NCBI GenBank assembly: GCA_012519985.1
Contig: JAAYPC010000080.1
Coordinates: 1 to 47,140, forward strand
From: Fibrobacter sp.
GTDB lineage: Bacteria > Fibrobacterota > Chitinivibrionia > Chitinivibrionales > Chitinispirillaceae
Direction: 5' to 3'
DNA length: 47,140 nucleotides
The notes below the pieces were generated by a model that had not been told where the DNA came from, made no database searches, and worked only from the letters and a program-made list of their open reading frames with translations. The position numbers and the translations under genes were made by a program. The first letter of the stretch is position 1. Every line of letters begins with the position of its first letter. Below, one piece after another: positions 25,744 through 34,718 of this stretch.

Positions 25744-26082
25744 GAAAAAATTTATATGTTCATCTAATAATTGATACATAAAAAAAGAAGAATAAGGGCA
25801 ATCTACCAAGACAATAATGATTTTTCGAGTGATAGTATCTGGTCAAAAGGCAATCACAATTGTAATGCTGCATAGTGGCTTTGCCTGAGTTGTAAAGTCA
25901 ATGAGGTAATAGTGTTACGAACCAGAAGTCATGGGCAGATATCTGGTTTTATGGTTGCTATTGATGAGTAATCGGGGCAGTAAAAGAGAAATATGAAATC
26001 AACTATCAGATTGTTTTTTTTTCTAATAGTGGTCTCTATATATTTATGAATAAGGTAAAAGTTTCTTGAATCTACATAAATA

Positions 26083-26112
26083 TTGACTTCAATACGATTC
26101 TGATTATATATT
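26083..26112 (+). promoter_or_regulatory. Sigma70-like promoter of the ribosomal protein operon
   Basis: TTGACT (26083-26088) is followed after 16-18 bp by an overlapping TATATA/TATATT (26105-26112), about 55 bp before rplM. It is the best promoter match in this 500-bp intergenic stretch, whose left part is the duplicated upstream region of the outer-membrane genes. Confidence 0.65.
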
Positions 26113-26167
26113 CAACAAACTTTAAATTTAAGCTAAATGTACTGAGTTCGATAGGAATGGTACTATC

Positions 26168-26596
26168 ATGAAAACTGTTGTAGTAGACACCAAATCAATT
26201 AAACGTGATTGGTACGTTTTGGATGCGACAGATCAGGTGTTGGGACGGCTTGCTTCGAAGGCGGCTCAGGTTCTGACAGGAAAAAACAAAGTCGCATATT
26301 CGCCCAACCAGGATCATGGCGATTTTCTGATTATTTTGAATGCAGAAAAAATAAAGCTGACAGGGATAAAAGCGGAAACTAAAAAGTATTTCCGTCATTC
26401 CAGGTATCCTGGTGGGGGTAAATTCCGTTCATTCAAAGAGCAGATGGCTCTGGATCCCTCAAAGATTCTGATACATGCTATCCATGGTATGGTGCCTAAG
26501 AATGCACGGGGAAGGGCCATTATGAGTAAGCTGCATATCTATGCCGGTGCATCTCATCCGCATACTGCTCAGCAGCCCAAAGAGTTAACATTGTAA
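26168..26596 (+). CDS. rplM: 50S ribosomal protein L13 (uL13)
   Basis: This early-assembly large-subunit protein has 142 residues, the usual length. It shows the WYVLDATDQVLGRLASKAAQVLTGK opening region, PNQDHGDFLIILNAEKI, the RYPGGGKFRSF segment, and HGMVPKNARGRAIMSKLHIYAG. It is the first gene of the rplM-rpsI pair found together in most bacteria. The ribosome site is weak (TAGGAA). Confidence 0.98.
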   Translation: MKTVVVDTKSIKRDWYVLDATDQVLGRLASKAAQVLTGKNKVAYSPNQDHGDFLIILNAEKIKLTGIKAETKKYFRHSRYPGGGKFRSFKEQMALDPSKILIHAIHGMVPKNARGRAIMSKLHIYAGASHPHTAQQPKELTL

Positions 26597-26615
26597 TTAA
26601 AAAGGAGCTGTTATT

Positions 26616-27005
26616 TTGGAAAACAGGTATTCTGGGACCGGTAAGCGCAAAAATGCGATAGCTTCGGTAATTATTCGCCCCGGCAAAGGTGATCGGGTTA
26701 TCAATGGGAAGTCTATTCAGGAATATCTTAAGAGCGATGTACTGGTAATGGATGTCGAGCAGCCGCTTAAGCTGCTTCAGGTGAGTGAATCCATGGATGT
26801 CGTGGCAAACGTGCGTGGTGGCGGTTTAAGCGGGCAGTCTGGTGCAATTCGATTGGGGATTGCTCGTGCGCTGGCATTGATCAGTGAGGAAAACCGGGTC
26901 GCACTGCGAAAGGGCGGTTTTCTTACCAGAGACTCTCGTGTGGTCGAGCGTAAAAAGTATGGCCAGGCTGGAGCCCGCAGAAGATTCCAATTCTCAAAAC
27001 GTTAA
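26616..27005 (+). CDS. rpsI: 30S ribosomal protein S9 (uS9)
   Basis: This 129-residue small-subunit protein has a C-terminal tail that reaches the P site. It carries GTGKRKNAIASV, RGGGLSGQSGAIRLGIARAL and the terminal KKYGQAGARRRFQFSKR. The start codon is TTG, fixed by AAAAAGGAG upstream and by agreement with family N-termini. It lies 19 bp behind rplM. Confidence 0.98.
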   Translation: MENRYSGTGKRKNAIASVIIRPGKGDRVINGKSIQEYLKSDVLVMDVEQPLKLLQVSESMDVVANVRGGGLSGQSGAIRLGIARALALISEENRVALRKGGFLTRDSRVVERKKYGQAGARRRFQFSKR

Positions 27006-27055
27006 TTTTTCCTTTCTATACAAAATAGCACACGGTGTTGAGCAGAAGATGGGTG

Positions 27056-27083
27056 CCGTTTCCGGTTATGTGAAACGGTTTTT
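27056..27083 (+). terminator. Terminator or attenuator between rpsI and rpsB
   Basis: CCGTTTC (27056-27062) pairs with GAAACGG (27072-27078) around 9 nt, followed by TTTTTC. It lies 51 bp behind rpsI and 57 bp before rpsB, so it may end the rplM-rpsI transcript or act as part of an rpsB leader. Confidence 0.65.
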
Positions 27084-27139
27084 CTTCTGTTGTGATTCCC
27101 GTGGATGTATAACCCATTTATTATAAGGAGACTTAAAAA

Positions 27140-27988
27140 ATGGCTAGTTTGCAGTTGCAGGATCTGCTGGAAGCGGGAACTCATTTTGGTCACCAGACAA
27201 AGCGCTGGAACCCCAAGATGAAGAGATTTATTCTTTGTCCTAAAAACGGTATCTACATTATTGATCTGAATAAAACACTGATCTCCCTGGAGAAATTTGT
27301 GGAACGGGTACGTAAAGAGGTGGCCAGGGGTGGTAAGGTTCTTTTTGTGGGGACCAAAAAGCAGCTTAAGGATTGTATCCGGGAGGAGGCAGAACGTTGT
27401 GGGATGCCTTATGTTTCTGAGCGCTGGCTTGGTGGTATGTTGACTAACTTTCAGACAATTCGCCAGAGTGTGGCCAAGCTTGAGAAGATCGAAACTATGG
27501 AAGCTGATGGTACAATTGAGGCTTTGCCTAAAAAAGAACGGGGAGTATTAGCTAAGAGGAAAGAGAAGCTTCTTAGTGTTCTCAGTGGTATCAGGGATTT
27601 ACGCAGATTACCTGCGATCATTTTTGTGGTTGACACTATTAAGGAACATATAGTGATTTCTGAGGCTCGTCGCCTTCGAATTCCGATTGGAGCGATAGTT
27701 GACACAAACTGTGATCCTGATGCAGTGGATTTTCCTATTCCCGGAAATGATGATGCATTAAAGTCGGTTCAGCTTATTGCCAGAGCGGTCTCTGATGCAA
27801 TTATCTCGGAAAAAGAGAAAATTTCTCCAGAAGAAATCTTAGCTGCAACTGAAGCTGCACAGGAGGAAGGTGCAAGCGATAAAGAAGTTGAACTGGAAGC
27901 GGAAGAGGAGGAGGTACCTCCTGAAGAGACAAAGCGTAAGCATCGGGTAGTTCATAAGAAAATTGTAAGACAGTCAGAGGATGAATAA
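27140..27988 (+). CDS. rpsB: 30S ribosomal protein S2 (uS2) with acidic C-terminal extension
   Basis: The 282-residue S2 has the conserved core: LLEAGTHFGHQTKRWNPKM, LFVGTKKQ, RWLGGMLTNFQTI, IVDTNCDPD. After about residue 235 there is an extra tail dominated by Glu (ELEAEEEEVPPEE) ending in a basic KRKHRVVHKKIV stretch; typical S2 stops near 240-260. Charged tails on S2 occur in several phyla and their role is unclear. AAGGAG precedes the ATG. It is followed by tsf, the near-universal partner. Confidence 0.98.
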   Translation: MASLQLQDLLEAGTHFGHQTKRWNPKMKRFILCPKNGIYIIDLNKTLISLEKFVERVRKEVARGGKVLFVGTKKQLKDCIREEAERCGMPYVSERWLGGMLTNFQTIRQSVAKLEKIETMEADGTIEALPKKERGVLAKRKEKLLSVLSGIRDLRRLPAIIFVVDTIKEHIVISEARRLRIPIGAIVDTNCDPDAVDFPIPGNDDALKSVQLIARAVSDAIISEKEKISPEEILAATEAAQEEGASDKEVELEAEEEEVPPEETKRKHRVVHKKIVRQSEDE

Positions 27989-28064
27989 GTTAGGGTGAGC
28001 TCCATTGGGTAGCAGCCTATGGGAATCATCTGGATAAAGCTTCTGAAGTAAGGAGATTGTAATT

Positions 28065-28940
28065 ATGGAAATTAGTGCTGGACAGGTAAAAGAATTGCGC
28101 GAAAAGACCGGTTTGGGGATGATGATATGCAAACAGGCGCTTATCGATGCAAATGGAGATATGAACTTGGCGATTGAAAACCTCCGCAAACAGGGTCAGA
28201 CTACTGCCGCCAAACGAGCTGGTAAATCGGTAAAAGAGGGTAAAGTAACAATCGTTTCAGACAGTTCTGCATCAGTTGTTTTTGAGGTAAACTCAGAGAC
28301 CGATTTTGTGGCACGAAACGAGGATTTCATTAGTTTTGTAGATAATTTGGGTACTATACTTTTGGAGAATAAGCCGGCAGATCTGGAGAGTGCCAAAAAA
28401 CTCACTTCGCCTCTTTTCGGAGGGCTCAGTGTTGAGACTCGGCTTACAGAGCTGATTGGTAAAATCGGAGAAAATATTACATTCAGAAGATATAAAAAGA
28501 TGGATGTAAATCCTGCTGAAGAGCGGATCTTTTCTTATCTTCACGGAAACGGCAGAATCGGTGTTTTGGTAAAGCTCAAGGCAGACAAAGCTCTCGATAG
28601 CGAGGCAATGGCTTCTCTGGGTAAAGATCTGGCCATGCAGGTGGCTGCTGCCAATCCGATTGCTGTGGACCGGGAAAGTGTCAGCTCCGAAGTAATTGCC
28701 AAAGAAAAAGAGATCTACCAGACACAGGCCCAAAGCTCGGGAAAACCGGAAAAGATCTGGAGTAAAATCGTGGATGGTAAACTGGAGAAGTTTTTCCAGG
28801 AATTTACTCTTATTGAACAGGCCTTTATCAGAAATCCTGATGTCAACATCAAAAGCCGCATACAGGAAACTGAAAAGGAAACCGGTGCAAGTATCAAAGT
28901 ACTATCATTTGTACGCCTCGAGTTAGGTGCTGAAGAATAG
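28065..28940 (+). CDS. tsf: Elongation factor Ts
   Basis: EF-Ts recharges EF-Tu with GTP. The 291-residue protein shows the N-terminal UBA-like domain VKELREKTGLGMMICKQAL, NSETDFVARNEDF, and the core and dimerisation regions through FIRNPDVNIK. Length is normal. AAGGAG lies before the ATG, 76 bp after rpsB. The TAG stop is 8 bp before pyrH. Confidence 0.98.
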   Translation: MEISAGQVKELREKTGLGMMICKQALIDANGDMNLAIENLRKQGQTTAAKRAGKSVKEGKVTIVSDSSASVVFEVNSETDFVARNEDFISFVDNLGTILLENKPADLESAKKLTSPLFGGLSVETRLTELIGKIGENITFRRYKKMDVNPAEERIFSYLHGNGRIGVLVKLKADKALDSEAMASLGKDLAMQVAAANPIAVDRESVSSEVIAKEKEIYQTQAQSSGKPEKIWSKIVDGKLEKFFQEFTLIEQAFIRNPDVNIKSRIQETEKETGASIKVLSFVRLELGAEE

Positions 28941-28948
28941 TCGCTCTT

Positions 28949-29662
28949 ATGAAACCTCTATATAAACGGATTCTTCTTAAGCTCTCTGGTGAGGCTCTTG
29001 CCGGGAGCAGAGGTTTTGGGATTGATCCTCAGATTACCGGGCAGATTGCCGATGAGATCGTAGAGGTTCATAATGCGGGTGTACAGATTGGGATCGTTAT
29101 CGGGGGTGGAAATTTCCTGCGGGGAGCTACTACAGAAGGAATTGCCCGGGTGACTGCTGATGCTATGGGGATGTTGGCTACTGTGATTAACTCGCTGGGA
29201 CTCATGCAGTATCTGCAGAAAAGGGGATGTCCAGCACATGTCCTGACTGCGGTGAATCTTCAGGGAGCAGGGGAGCTTTTCAGCCCTGAGAAGGCTATAG
29301 ACTATCTGGAAAAGAATCATGTGGTTATAATAGGTGGTGGTACAGGTAATCCTTATTTTACTACCGATACTGCAGCAGCTCTCAGATGTGCAGAGATTGG
29401 GGCTGAGGTAATTCTGAAAGCTACAAAAGTTGACGGGATATATGACAGTGATCCCATCAAAAATCCGGAGGCTGTCCGATTTGAACAGATAACGCACAAA
29501 GAGGCTCTCTCCAGAGATTTAAAGGTGATGGATTCCACTGCATTTTCCTTCTGTATGGAAAATTCCATTCCCATTATAATTTTTAAACTCATGGAAAAAG
29601 GTAACCTGTGTCGTTGTATTGAGGGCCAGGCAACCGGTTCCATAGTCAAAACTGGAGGATGA
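28949..29662 (+). CDS. pyrH: UMP kinase
   Basis: PyrH phosphorylates UMP to UDP. The 237-residue amino-acid-kinase-fold protein has RILLKLSGEALAG, VIGGGNFLRG, the nucleotide loop IIGGGTGNPYFTTDTAAAL, KATKVDGIYDSDP and a normal C-terminus. No ribosome site of its own is visible, so translation probably couples to tsf. The gene order rpsB-tsf-pyrH-frr is the classical one. Confidence 0.98.
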   Translation: MKPLYKRILLKLSGEALAGSRGFGIDPQITGQIADEIVEVHNAGVQIGIVIGGGNFLRGATTEGIARVTADAMGMLATVINSLGLMQYLQKRGCPAHVLTAVNLQGAGELFSPEKAIDYLEKNHVVIIGGGTGNPYFTTDTAAALRCAEIGAEVILKATKVDGIYDSDPIKNPEAVRFEQITHKEALSRDLKVMDSTAFSFCMENSIPIIIFKLMEKGNLCRCIEGQATGSIVKTGG

Positions 29663-29665
29663 GGC

Positions 29666-30229
29666 ATGAGCGCTTTGGATTCTATAAATTCCGAAACCAA
29701 CCAGCGAATGCAGAAAGCAATTGACAGCCTGAAAAAAGAGCTCAGTCGGGTCAGGGCTGGCAGGGCTACCCCGGCGCTTCTGGATGGTATCACAGTTGAA
29801 TATTATGGTTCTTATGTACCGGTTAACCAGATAGCAAACATTTCGGTTCCCGACCCCAGAATGATAGTTGTTCAACCATGGGAAAAGAACATGATTCCTG
29901 CAATTGAAAAAGCTGTCAGGGTTTCTGATTTGGGGCTAAATCCTCAAAATGATGGTAATCTTATCCGTTTGCCTATTCCCCCACTCTCTGAAGAGAGGCG
30001 TAGGGAGCTTTTTAAAAACTGCAAAAAAATTGCAGAAGATAGTAAAGTTGGTATCCGCAACATCAGACGCGATTCCAATGAAAAATTAAAGAAAGCAGAA
30101 AAGGATAAGGAACTGACCCAGGATGAGGTGAAAAAGGGGCTGGATGAGATTCAGAAGCTTACTGATAAATTTATCAAGACAGTTGATGATCTTCTGGTCA
30201 ATAAAGAAAAGGAAATAATGGAGGTGTGA
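29666..30229 (+). CDS. frr: Ribosome recycling factor
   Basis: RRF splits post-termination ribosomes with EF-G. The 187-residue protein shows ALDSINSETNQRMQKAI, the RAGRATPALLDGI motif, YGSYVPVNQIANISVPDPR, and the long C-terminal helix GIRNIRRDSNEKLKKAEKD. The start is 3 bp behind the pyrH stop with GGAGGATGAGG upstream. A strong terminator follows and closes the operon. Confidence 0.98.
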   Translation: MSALDSINSETNQRMQKAIDSLKKELSRVRAGRATPALLDGITVEYYGSYVPVNQIANISVPDPRMIVVQPWEKNMIPAIEKAVRVSDLGLNPQNDGNLIRLPIPPLSEERRRELFKNCKKIAEDSKVGIRNIRRDSNEKLKKAEKDKELTQDEVKKGLDEIQKLTDKFIKTVDDLLVNKEKEIMEV

Positions 30230-30257
30230 GCATTTGGCTCTAGTCTTCTAAATTTTT

Positions 30258-30293
30258 AAGGGACCATCGGATATATTCGGATGGTCCCTTTTT
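30258..30293 (+). terminator. Strong Rho-independent terminator after frr
   Basis: A perfect GGGACCATC/GATGGTCCC stem (30260-30268 with 30280-30288), extended by flanking A-T pairs, is followed by five T. Confidence 0.93.
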
Positions 30294-30431
30294 CATGTAT
30301 TCCACAAATAGCTTTAATATATATTTATGCACTTGATCTACTGTGCACCTCACGGCAGATTTGTAGTATCAATTTATTCAATCAGGTTATTATCGTTTTC
30401 TCCTAAAAGAAGCAGGTGAGAAATTCAGATT

Positions 30432-31136
30432 ATGAATATCCCCCGTCATATTGGCATTATCATGGATGGAAATGGTCGATGGGCAAAGAAACGAGGGTTG
30501 ATTCGCAGTGCCGGTCATAGAGCTGGGACCGATGCGACCAGAAAAATAGTCAGAGCCTGTGGTGAATTAGGAGTACAATATCTGACTACCTATGTGTTTT
30601 CTGCAGAAAACTGGGGGCGTCCCAGCGTTGAAGTTTCCATGTTGATGGATTTGCTGGTGGAGATGACCAGAAAAGAGATTGCTGAGCTCAATGCTAATAA
30701 TGTTCGTTTAAAGGCAATTGGAGATCTGAGCCGCTTGCCTGCAAAAACTCGTCAGGAGCTTTTGAATGGTATCGAGAGCACCAGCGGTAACGATGGACTC
30801 ACTTTGGTTCTGGCTATAAGTTACGGTGGAAGATCCGAGATAGTGCACGCTGCAAAAGAGTTTGCCAGACAGTACAGTAAAAACCCCTCTCTCATTGATA
30901 ATCTTAATGAAGAAGCCTTTAAAAATTTTCTTTTTACCAAAGATATTCCGGATCCCGAACTTATTATCCGTACCGGTGGCGAAAAAAGAATCAGTAATTT
31001 TCTTCTGTGGCAGTCTGCATATGCCGAGTTGTACATGACCGATATTTTATGGCCGGATTTTGACAAGGCTGCATTGTTGGACGCAATTGCGGACTACAAT
31101 AAACGGGACAGACGATTTGGAAAGGTAAAAGAATAA
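30432..31136 (+). CDS. uppS: Isoprenyl transferase (undecaprenyl diphosphate synthase)
   Basis: This cis-prenyltransferase makes the C55 lipid carrier for cell-wall polymers. The 234-residue protein has HIGIIMDGNGRWAKKRG with the catalytic Asp, the TTYVFSAENWGRP motif, GGRSEIVHAAK, and RTGGEKRISNFLLWQSAYAEL. It is slightly shorter than E. coli UppS but complete. AGGTGAG precedes the ATG. It overlaps cdsA by TAATG. Confidence 0.96.
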   Translation: MNIPRHIGIIMDGNGRWAKKRGLIRSAGHRAGTDATRKIVRACGELGVQYLTTYVFSAENWGRPSVEVSMLMDLLVEMTRKEIAELNANNVRLKAIGDLSRLPAKTRQELLNGIESTSGNDGLTLVLAISYGGRSEIVHAAKEFARQYSKNPSLIDNLNEEAFKNFLFTKDIPDPELIIRTGGEKRISNFLLWQSAYAELYMTDILWPDFDKAALLDAIADYNKRDRRFGKVKE

Positions 31137-32026
31137 TGCCCCTGTCTAATCTGGGCAAAAGACTTCTTTTTGTTTTATGGGCTGCCCCCCTGGGGTGGTG
31201 GGTAGTCAATTCTAATTTTCTTCTTCTTCCTCCCTCTGTTGCTATAATTTACCCCGGGCACATTGCAATAATATTTCTGATAACGATGGCTTCATTTGAA
31301 TACAACAGGATGCTTAGTATCGTTTTTCACAGAAATGGATTCTGGTTAAGTTATCTGGCACTTTTTTCACAATTTACATTATTTCTTCTCAGAGATAGTT
31401 TCCCATTAAACCTTAGTCTTTACATATTACTAGTTGTAGTGGCGTTTGAGGCTTTTATCTGGGGACGAAAAAGTGTACAGAGGCGCTGGATGAGGGCCAG
31501 TCTCTTTTTTAGTGGAATGGCTTTTCTGTATATTGCCGGAATTTCCATGCTTAATTTTTATCAACAACCATTTCAGTCACTTTTCAGGAAAATAAGTGAT
31601 CATACCATGCTTTCTCAGATGGGCATTGTAATTGTGTTGACATCCATATTCCTTTGTGATTCCGGTGCATACATAGTGGGTTCTATCTGGGGAAAAACTC
31701 ACTTTAGTTCTATAAGTCCTAAAAAGACCATAGAAGGCAGTATCGGGGGACTGTGCTCTGCAGCCATCACTTTCAGCATTGGATGGTATTTTCTGGGAGC
31801 CAGAACTCTTCCATTTTGGATCGGTCCGGTTTTGGGATTACTTATCGGTATTTTTGCTCAGCTTGGTGATCTTCTGGTTTCTTTGATGAAGCGTTATTTC
31901 CGTGTAAAAGATGCTTCAGATATTATACCGGGGCATGGTGGGATTCTTGATCGTTTCGATTCGGTATTTTTTACTGCACCGGTTATTTCGCTTTCTTCCT
32001 GGATAATTCATAGAATCTTCGGTTAG
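31136..32026 (+). CDS. cdsA: Phosphatidate cytidylyltransferase
   Basis: CdsA makes CDP-diacylglycerol, the precursor of all bacterial phospholipids. The 296-residue inner-membrane protein has about eight hydrophobic helices and the CTP_transf_1 signature: SPKKTIEGSIGG, LGDLLVSLMKRYFRVKD, then DIIPGHGGILDRFDS with the metal-binding aspartates. The position between uppS and dxr is typical. The start overlaps the uppS stop. Confidence 0.95.
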   Translation: MPLSNLGKRLLFVLWAAPLGWWVVNSNFLLLPPSVAIIYPGHIAIIFLITMASFEYNRMLSIVFHRNGFWLSYLALFSQFTLFLLRDSFPLNLSLYILLVVVAFEAFIWGRKSVQRRWMRASLFFSGMAFLYIAGISMLNFYQQPFQSLFRKISDHTMLSQMGIVIVLTSIFLCDSGAYIVGSIWGKTHFSSISPKKTIEGSIGGLCSAAITFSIGWYFLGARTLPFWIGPVLGLLIGIFAQLGDLLVSLMKRYFRVKDASDIIPGHGGILDRFDSVFFTAPVISLSSWIIHRIFG

Positions 32027-32034
32027 TCTTTCTT

Positions 32035-33198
32035 ATGGCTCATTTTCCGCAAAAAATCCTTCTTTTGGGCTCTACTGGCTCGATTGGTACAAGTGCTTTA
32101 AACTGTATACGGCGATATAGAGAGCGTTTCAGTGTTACCGGATTAGCTGCCGGCAGAAACCACAAGTTATTACAGAAGCAGATCTGTGAGTTCAGACCAG
32201 AGGCGGTTTATATTGCTGATCCTCTGGAGGCAGAGCGGCTTCAGAATGAATTTGACCGGATCCGGGTTTATAGTGGAAGTGAAGGGCTTGTAGAGCTGGT
32301 GAAGCAAACCAAATGCGATATAGTGCTTAATGCATTAGTGGGTGCCATAGGATTCAGGCCTACAGTTACTGCGCTTCAGTGCAACCGGCGGGTAGCATTG
32401 GCAAATAAAGAGAGCCTTGTGATGGGTGGAGATTACATCTGTCAGTTGCTTTCCGGTGGAAAAGGAAAACTGCTTCCGGTTGACAGTGAACATAGCGCAA
32501 TACTGCAGTGTCTTAATGGGGCGGAAAGTTCAACCGTTGAGTCGATCATTCTTACTGCCTCAGGCGGTCCTTTCAGAAATTTAGAAAAAGAAAAGTTTTC
32601 CTCAATCACACCTGAGCAGGCTCTGACTCATCCAACATGGGCTATGGGTAAGAAAATTACCATTGATTCTGCTACTTTAATGAATAAGGGATTTGAGGTT
32701 ATTGAGGCTCATCATCTTTTCTCACTGCCGTATTCAAAACTTAAGGTGTGGATTCATCCACAGTCGATAATTCATTCTATGGTTGAATTTCATGATGGGG
32801 CGGTGCTGGCTCAGTTGGGGGTTCCGGATATGGAGTTGCCGATCCAGTATGCATTAAGTTTTCCGCAAAGGTTTTCTATCAAAGGGAAGCGGTTGTCGCT
32901 TCCTGAGATTGGCAGATTGGATTTTTCCGAACCGGATCTTGACCGATTTCCTTGTCTGAGGTTATGCCTGGAGGCTGGTCAGATGGGAGGAACGGCTCCC
33001 GCGGTGGTTAACGCTTCAAATGAGGTGGCAGTTCAGGCATTTCTGGAAGGAAAAATAAAATTCAATGAAATAGCGGAAATAGTGGCATTTGCATTGCGTA
33101 CTCATAAAAATACACCTGCTGATTCTGTGGAGATTATAGAGGAAACGGATAGGCTTACCAGGGGTAACATTTTCAAAAATATACTAACTAAAAGGTGA
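32035..33198 (+). CDS. dxr: 1-deoxy-D-xylulose 5-phosphate reductoisomerase
   Basis: Dxr (IspC) makes MEP with NADPH, the second step of the MEP isoprenoid pathway, and feeds uppS. The 387-residue protein has the NADPH motif LLGSTGSIGTSAL at the start, ANKESLVMGGD, the metal-site VDSEHSA, LTASGGPFR, HPTWAMGKKITIDSATLMNKGFEVIEAHHLF and the C-terminal ASNEVAVQAFL. Eight bp separate it from cdsA. Confidence 0.97.
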   Translation: MAHFPQKILLLGSTGSIGTSALNCIRRYRERFSVTGLAAGRNHKLLQKQICEFRPEAVYIADPLEAERLQNEFDRIRVYSGSEGLVELVKQTKCDIVLNALVGAIGFRPTVTALQCNRRVALANKESLVMGGDYICQLLSGGKGKLLPVDSEHSAILQCLNGAESSTVESIILTASGGPFRNLEKEKFSSITPEQALTHPTWAMGKKITIDSATLMNKGFEVIEAHHLFSLPYSKLKVWIHPQSIIHSMVEFHDGAVLAQLGVPDMELPIQYALSFPQRFSIKGKRLSLPEIGRLDFSEPDLDRFPCLRLCLEAGQMGGTAPAVVNASNEVAVQAFLEGKIKFNEIAEIVAFALRTHKNTPADSVEIIEETDRLTRGNIFKNILTKR

Positions 33199-33201
33199 AT
33201 T

Positions 33202-34536
33202 GTGATCTCAATATTATCCATTATTCTTGGTTTACTGGTTTTAGGCTTTCTGGTTTTTATTCATGAATTAGGACACTTTCTGGCTGCCAAATGGTGTGGA
33301 ATAAGAGTTCTGGCATTTTCGATCGGTTTCGGGAATCCAATCTTCAAAAAAAGTTATAAAGGAACCGAATACCGCATAAGTTCAATTCCCTTTGGTGGTT
33401 ATGTAAAGATGGCCGGAGAAAATCCGGATGAAGGAAGATCGGGTGCTTCGGATGAGTTCACTTCAAAACCAGTATGGCAGCGGGCAATCGTTGCAGTTGC
33501 GGGTCCGGTGGCAAATTATATCACTGGTATGCTGATGCTTTGGGTGATGTTTATGTATGGCGTACAACAGCCAATCTATTATGATCGACCCATAATCGGA
33601 GCTGTCGCAGACACATCTGCTGCAAGCGAAGCCGGATTATTGGCTGGGGACAGCCTTATTTCCATAAATAACCGGCAGATTAAGAACTGGAATGATGTTG
33701 ATGCTGCATTTGCGCTTCAACAGCAAAACTATAAAATCGTAATATCTCGTGATGGCCAGCAGAAAAAACTGGACATGAGCCTGAAAAAAAATGGTGATGC
33801 TTTTCCTCAGGATTTAACCGGTGGTATGCTTCCCCCTTTACCGGCGGTGGTTGCTGATGTTAATAAAGATTCCCCTGCAGAGAAGGCAGGCTTGAAGTCA
33901 GGAGACACTATACTAACCATTAATGGCACCAAAATACATTCCTGGTTTCAATTGTCTCAGATTATCGGTTCATACAAAGGGGAAGAGGCCTTGAAGATTT
34001 CTATCGCCAGAAACGGTTCGAATCTTGAAGTAGGCATTAAACCTGAATACAACGAGCAGACAAAGAGGAATCTTATAGGTATACGGGTTGACGAAGGCCA
34101 AAAGAGGAAAGTAAGCTATCCACCGGTAATTGCAATGGAGAAGGGACTGGATAGAACCTGGGAGTATACCACCATGATTTTTGATGTGATCGGGAAAATG
34201 TTTGCACGTGAAGTACCTGCATCTCAGCTATCTGGTCCTTTAGGTATTATTCCGGCTTCCGGTTTCATGGCTTTACAGGGAATCTCCCCAATCCTTCAGC
34301 TTATGGCATTAATCGGAATTCAGCTTGCCGTTCTTAACCTGCTTCCTCTGGTGATCACCGATGGAGGACAGTTGCTTTTTCTTCTGATTGAAGCTGTGAG
34401 GAGAAAACCGGTTTCGGTTAAAGCGCAGATAGTTGCCAATAAAATTGCCATCGCCTTTTTTCTTCTGCTTTTTCTTTTCGTTACATTTCACGATGTTCGT
34501 CGTTTACCTGAAATGTTTCGTTTCATCGGAAAATAA
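33202..34536 (+). CDS. rseP: RIP metalloprotease RseP (site-2 protease)
   Basis: This inner-membrane zinc protease performs regulated intramembrane proteolysis, for example of anti-sigma factors. The 444-residue protein has FIHELGHFLAAKW (zinc ligands) in the first helix and FGGYVKMAGE. Two PDZ domains occupy about residues 125-200 and 205-285 (SAASEAGLLAGDSLISIN; SPAEKAGLKSGDTILTIN). The third zinc ligand lies in NLLPLVITDGGQ, where the usual LDG reads TDG with the Asp kept. The start is GTG with AAGGTGA upstream. Its substrate is not shown by context. Confidence 0.96.
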   Translation: MISILSIILGLLVLGFLVFIHELGHFLAAKWCGIRVLAFSIGFGNPIFKKSYKGTEYRISSIPFGGYVKMAGENPDEGRSGASDEFTSKPVWQRAIVAVAGPVANYITGMLMLWVMFMYGVQQPIYYDRPIIGAVADTSAASEAGLLAGDSLISINNRQIKNWNDVDAAFALQQQNYKIVISRDGQQKKLDMSLKKNGDAFPQDLTGGMLPPLPAVVADVNKDSPAEKAGLKSGDTILTINGTKIHSWFQLSQIIGSYKGEEALKISIARNGSNLEVGIKPEYNEQTKRNLIGIRVDEGQKRKVSYPPVIAMEKGLDRTWEYTTMIFDVIGKMFAREVPASQLSGPLGIIPASGFMALQGISPILQLMALIGIQLAVLNLLPLVITDGGQLLFLLIEAVRRKPVSVKAQIVANKIAIAFFLLLFLFVTFHDVRRLPEMFRFIGK

Positions 34537-34560
34537 TACTCATTATATTTCTGCACAGTT

Positions 34561-34591
34561 GACCGCAACCAGTGTGCGGTCATTTGTTTCG
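34561..34591 (+). terminator. Hairpin terminator after rseP
   Basis: GACCGCA (34561-34567) pairs with TGCGGTC (34575-34581), followed by ATTTGTTTC. The T-tract is interrupted, so strength is moderate. Confidence 0.65.
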
Positions 34592-34718
34592 CGCCCGCCG
34601 ACTCAAGACGAAGTCTCCTGAAGGGATGAGCTTCAGAAGTGCAATTATTATATTCAATTAAAGGAGTCGTTGTCCTGAGAATCTCATAGATACTTAGTAT
34701 TCAGAAAGGTGGTGCAGA

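Larger units (their letters stand above)
22677..25867. repeat. Decayed tandem duplication [VOC 3' end - rsuA - outer-membrane protein - promoter region]
   Basis: Unit 1 runs from about 22677 to 24501 and unit 2 from about 24522 to 25867. The same parts occur in the same order and orientation: VOC 3' end (22677-22785 and 24522-24628), rsuA 5' end (about 23450-23479 and 24655-24684), outer-membrane gene (23633-24304 and 24837-25637), and a shared far-upstream segment containing TCTGGTCAAAA (24462-24501 and 25829-25867). Unit 2 lacks about 650 bp of rsuA. Confidence 0.88.
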
